From positions 1,061,452 to 1,125,451 of the forward strand of contig CM040450.1 of the NCBI GenBank assembly GCA_022749755.1: DNA of 64,000 nucleotides. Direction: 5' to 3'. Source of the DNA: Azadirachta indica (Eukaryota; Streptophyta; Magnoliopsida; Sapindales; Meliaceae). The translations under genes and the position numbers were made by a program. The notes under the pieces were generated by a model, which saw only the letters and a list, made by a program, of their open reading frames with translations, ran no database searches and had not been told where the DNA came from. This document shows positions 60,055 to 64,000 of the stretch, piece after piece (position 1 is the stretch's first letter; every line of letters starts with the position of its first letter).

Positions 60055-63000
60055 TGATGAGTGAGTATTTTACTCACAAACTATTAACATTCGAGCTTAA
60101 ATATTTGTTAAATTCCTCAAAATCAAGTGATTATTTGATAAATTTGTGTGTTTACGTGTAAAGAAGTAAGAAAAGTATAATTAAGGAGAATTTAATGCAA
60201 ATTGGGCCAAAAGAGCATAACTTGTCATATTGAGTATGAATTACTAGAACGATCATAGTTTTGTCTATGCAACTCAGAATTGTGTTCCATTTATTACATT
60301 ACAAACTAGACATTTGAAACTTTAAAATGATAATCATAAGAAGTAGCTGTGGTAGTACCTTGGCGCAGCCGTGCCGTGCTTGCTGTCTTTTTACATAAAC
60401 AAGAGCAAAGTATCATCAAGGGTAAGGCAGCAAGGGTCGCGTGCTTGCGCCATCCCACAGTGCACCCGCATTGCTGCCTTTGACCACCATGTTCATCTTT
60501 ATGGTACCCGCACCTCTTGTTGTTGGAAAATTTTATGGAATAAATTAAAAAAATTAAACAGGATAATTATAAATATTATATGAGTATACGATTTTAATAT
60601 AAATAAAAAGAAAGAAAAGAATAGATACCTTTTGATGCTTGTAAATTACTTTTGCTGCAGGTTTTCATTCACCAATTATTTCCAAACCAATTTTGTAATA
60701 ATTACGGTAAAGAGAAGAGTGGGTTTTTTTTGTAATACAATGGTGTCTAGAGAAAATTAATTTTTCTCTGTTGTACATAAAAAAAAAAAACTCTTTTTTT
60801 TTTTTCTTTTTCGCTTATTGTTTGCACCCTTTATGTTTCTTTTTTATATTAGTTCTATTTTAATTAAAACAATTTTAATTAAAATAGAATTGAATTAATT
60901 AATAACATTTATTAATTAATTAGATATGTAAGACAACTCCTAATAAAAGTAATATTTTTAATTAAAACAATTTTAATTAAATAAAATTAATTAATTAATA
61001 ACATATATTAATTAATTAAATTTGAAAAACAACTTTTAATAGAAGTGAAATTCTAATTAACTCAAAATTAATGTTGAAAAGAAACAATGAAGAGGATAAA
61101 TATCTGCATATTAATGAAATATATTTTCCGTAAAAATATCTTACTAATTAATTAATTTAATCCAAATACATATTTCGGAAAAACTATTTTCTAGACATAT
61201 AAATATTCAATGTAATAATTTTATCCATTGTATTATTCACTACACTAATCTAAGAGGTGGTATTGGGGACCCATGGATCTACAATTTCAAGCTCCAATAA
61301 ATTTAGATAATTAAACTCTTTAATTAATTAATCCAATTTATTAATTCTAGTATTATTCCACTACAAATCTGTAATTGAACTCTTGAAATTATAGACATAT
61401 TTTACTTAGAAAACTTTGAGCAGTCCATTGATATAATCACTGCATGCAGTTCAACCCTCCATAAACGGTCCATAATAAGTCAATTTTTTATTTTACTCCT
61501 CTAATTATATCTTTATCCTTAAGTTCTATTAATTCTTCACTGAACAGTTAATTCATAAACCAGTTATAAATTGAGCGATCAAACTGTTCAATTTTAGAAT
61601 TAACAGTTAAGAGAACCCTTTTTTTGACTTCCAATAAGAAGGAATGGATTCCATATTTGTATGTCACATTTTCAGCTATTTATCCTATTAAATTTCCAAA
61701 ATACAAGTGTTGAGTTTATGTCGGAATAAACTTTAATAAGTAATTTAAAAGACTCAATAACATAAACAAGAGTTTATGACTACTTAAGTTAAAATTAATC
61801 TACATATGATCATCTATTGACATTATTTGAATTTTCAGTTAGTAACGGAATTTATAAGAGAATTCAAATTATGTCTGATCTAGTCTTATATAATCATATT
61901 ATATAAAGTGTTTCTACTATAATGTTACTACATTGACAGTCCGGATAAAATTATCACATTTTTAATGTTAGTGGACCGCATTAGTAATATTTAATTAAAG
62001 AACCCAACTTTAATTAATTTATTACGAACTATTTTAGTTAATTATCCATAATTTTTATCTTCTTGTATACATAACACTTGTATATACCAAGTTATGATTA
62101 CATAAATAAACTAAGATTTTTTTGATATTAAATATAAACATAATTAAGTACAAAGAAATGTTAATTTTATTTATTTCAAAAAGTGTACAAATTACATCCT
62201 TTTAGGGCATTATCCCTAACACCTGCAACCCAAATAACGTCCTTGAAGCATTTTTGGCCTTTGGATGAAGTTTGTATGGTTAGATTTGAACAAACCAAAG
62301 GTCTTGTGTTTTTCTAATTTGAGCAACCATTGTTAAGTAAAAGAAGTGGTTTTAGAGTAAGAAACAAAGGAGGAGAGATAGGTTGAATTTTCTATAGAGA
62401 GAGGCTTGAAGTTCAACAATTTCTTGAAGATTCTTAGCAGATTCTCGAAGAATTGGAGTTTTGGAGCTTCTCTCAATCTGAGTTTTCTCTTTTCCTTTAC
62501 TGCATCTCTTGAAATTTATATTTTGTAATAATGTTTTTGACTATGTTTACATTTATGAATTTCTTGATTGTAATTTTTATGGATTTTTCTATATTAGGCT
62601 TAATTTTTATAGTTTAGGAACTTGTTGTAGCTTATTTGACCTATGTTTTGATTGATTGCATTTTATTAATGTTAGTACAATTTTATTCACTTGTGTTTAC
62701 TTATGTTAATTCCTTTAATTTGTTAATTGATGACGAATAAATTGATTCTTGGGAGACATTAATTTGTTTTGTGGATTAAGGAAACACAATTTAGGTAGTT
62801 ATTAGACCAGGAGGAGATCAACACCTAAATAATCAAACTGACACTTAGGATATTGTGAGACCGGGAGGTGATCAAGTCCTTGGTTAATGTTGAATAATCC
62901 TTGTTGAAGGGTCCAGATGAAAACGTTAAACTTAGCGCTACTTGGGAGGCAACCTACTTTCTATCCTTTCACTTTCTTTGTTTATGAATGCATATAAATT

Positions 63001-63330
63001 ATATTTTGATTGTGTTGAGTTTTATTTTTATTCAAGTTTAGTGATTTTAGGTGTTGAAATGAATGGAGACATGAAGACAAAATTTAACAAAATTTTATTT
63101 CAAAAGGAAGAAACACAAAGGGGAGGTTAGTTTTAAAGTAGAGGCAGTAAAACAGTATCCTAGGCATGGTCGTGTGATCGCGCCAAGGCTATTACCTCAC
63201 CAGCATGCAGTTGTACAACCCAACAGTAAAGGCTCTTTTATGCCTCGCCCATGTACGCCTTTGCGAGCGTATATTCCCTATTTCTGAATTTGACTTACAC
63301 GCTCTTTTTTTTTTTCCCCTCTTTTCCATC
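60055..63330 (+). mobile_element. gypsy-type LTR region, split by the inverted solo LTR
   Basis: It starts TGATGAGTGAGTATTTTACT directly after the copia gag text, in a form common to Athila/Tat LTRs. It includes a patch of CG-richer sequence (60345-60520) and, after the nested LTR, TGATGACGAATAAATTGATT and GTGAGACCGGGAGGTGATCA. Near 62941 comes CTTGGGAGGCAACCTACTTT, a phrase usual near the middle or end of such LTRs. GGTCG(C/T)GTG-x-T-x-GCGCCA occurs both at about 60435 and 63168. The right border is lost in or near the N gap. Confidence 0.5.
60521..62221 (-). mobile_element. solo LTR, inverted relative of 21929-23721
   Basis: Read on the minus strand it begins TGTTAGGGATAATGCCCTAA and ends TTTTCCAACA, and follows the + strand copy over its full length (for example AGTTGGGTTCTTTAATTAAA and GATGATCATATG(C/T)AGATTAA). 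It is 1,701 bases long. The five bases at its borders are CTTGT (60516-60520) and CCTGC (62222-62226), alike except for two C/T differences, so the target duplication is decayed or absent. Confidence 0.8.
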
Positions 63331-63338
63331 CAAAAATA

Positions 63339-63438
63339 NNNNNNNNNNNNNNNNNNNNNNNNNNNNNNNNNNNNNNNNNNNNNNNNNNNNNNNNNNNNNN
63401 NNNNNNNNNNNNNNNNNNNNNNNNNNNNNNNNNNNNNN
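63339..63438. other. assembly gap of 100 N
   Basis: Exactly 100 N, a conventional placeholder for a gap of unknown size. It separates repeat DNA on the left from the ArgJ exons on the right, so missing exons could lie in it. Confidence 0.99.
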
Positions 63439-63597
63439 TTTGAGAAAAAGAAATAAACTTTCAGCAATCATTGCTCTTGTGATTTAATAAACTAAAATTA
63501 ATTGGTGCAACAATTCATCAATATTCTGTCAAACCCTAAATGCTATTCTTTAAAATTTGTTTAACTATTCACTAATGACTCAGCTCCTTACTTGCAG

Positions 63598-63923
63598 GGC
63601 CGTGCAGTGTTAATAAATGCTGGCCAAGCCAATGCAGCTACGGTAAGCTGTGTCACAATAGTGAGATGTTTCATTTATCCTTCTTGTCCATACACCATGT
63701 GCTTACCCTTTTGTCTTGGAAATATATGAAAACTTAATGTTTTCCCATGTCTGATTTTGGATGGATTATGCGAAATGTGATTCTTTAACTCACCCTCATA
63801 CTTAGCTGTTATTGTGAGACTGAACTGATTGACCTAGTATTAAATGACTAACTGGCCTTTTAATGTTGTCAGGGTAATGCAGGCTACCAGGATGTTATTG
63901 AATGTGCCAATGCTGTTGCCACT
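63598..63923 (+). CDS. glutamate N-acetyltransferase (ArgJ family), two internal exons
   Basis: Exon 63598-63642 encodes GRAVLINAGQANAAT. It ends at a consensus donor GTAAGC and follows acceptor TTGCAG. The next exon starts at 63873 after GTTGTCAG and encodes GNAGYQDVIECANAVA(T). Joined text of this kind (INAGQANAATG-x-AGYQD) is a conserved block near the N-terminal third of ArgJ. The enzyme transfers acetyl from N-acetylornithine to glutamate in the plastid arginine pathway. The usual Asp after the NAATG Gly is Asn here. The second donor GTTTGT is weak. Upstream exons were not found between the gap and 63598, and downstream exons lie outside the window, so intact gene and fragment cannot be told apart. 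Confidence 0.75.
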
Positions 63924-64000
63924 GTTTGTGCCTTCAGATCTTTTGAGCTTCATTTTTATGGGAGTCTTGTACATGCTATATTCATTTTCACATGCTAATG

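Noticed and set aside
60516..62226. CTTGT/CCTGC as target duplication of the inverted solo LTR
   Set aside because: Only three of five bases agree; the C/T differences fit decay but do not prove a duplication.

Overview
The window is nuclear DNA of a flowering plant, almost certainly a eudicot. The genes that can be read have plant-type GT-AG introns and typical plant families. Intergenic DNA is very AT-rich and is dominated by nested, decayed retrotransposons. A run of exactly 100 N at 63339-63438 is a scaffold gap. The sequence alone does not fix the species.

Three host genes can be supported, all on the + strand. (1) 487-3451 is the 3' end of a pepsin-like (A1) aspartic protease gene; its last exon carries a one-base insertion that cuts off the C-terminal tail. 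(2) 48884-52990 is a complete ten-exon poly(A)-binding protein gene of the PAB7 type, encoding 633 residues with four RRMs and a C-terminal MLLE domain; every splice phase checks. (3) 63598-63923 holds two exons of an ArgJ-type glutamate N-acetyltransferase (arginine biosynthesis), running off the right end. A small fragment at 9731-9904 resembles the membrane region of a large plant transmembrane protein.

The rest is mainly mobile DNA. From 11.4 to 21.9 kb lie a copia-type LTR remnant and a heavily decayed Ty3/gypsy element, the latter hit by two copies of one MITE-like family in opposite orientations. At 21929-23721 there is a clean solo LTR with a perfect 5-bp target duplication; a relative in inverted orientation sits at 60521-62221. 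From 27.6 to 32.1 kb are a decayed Ulp1/DUF1985-type gene (minus strand) and the front half of a LINE (minus strand). From 34322 to 44121 is an LTR retrotransposon of Athila-like type on the minus strand with both LTRs. Its integrase region is largely gone, and the space up to its 3' LTR holds an ORF of unknown origin and an intronless, nearly full-length copy of a LONELY GUY (LOG)-type cytokinin-activating enzyme gene with two in-frame stops. From 57.0 to 63.3 kb is a three-level nest: copia gag, a solo LTR inserted in it with a 5-bp duplication, then a gypsy-type LTR region that is itself interrupted by the inverted solo LTR.

The best candidate for something new is the retrotransposon with an internal LOG copy (34.3-44.1 kb). 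Other observations worth checking are two short LINE tails with 11-12 bp target duplications, the 46-bp and 63-bp tandem repeats at 32-33 kb, and a duplicated CGTGC...GCACG element at 46.7 kb.
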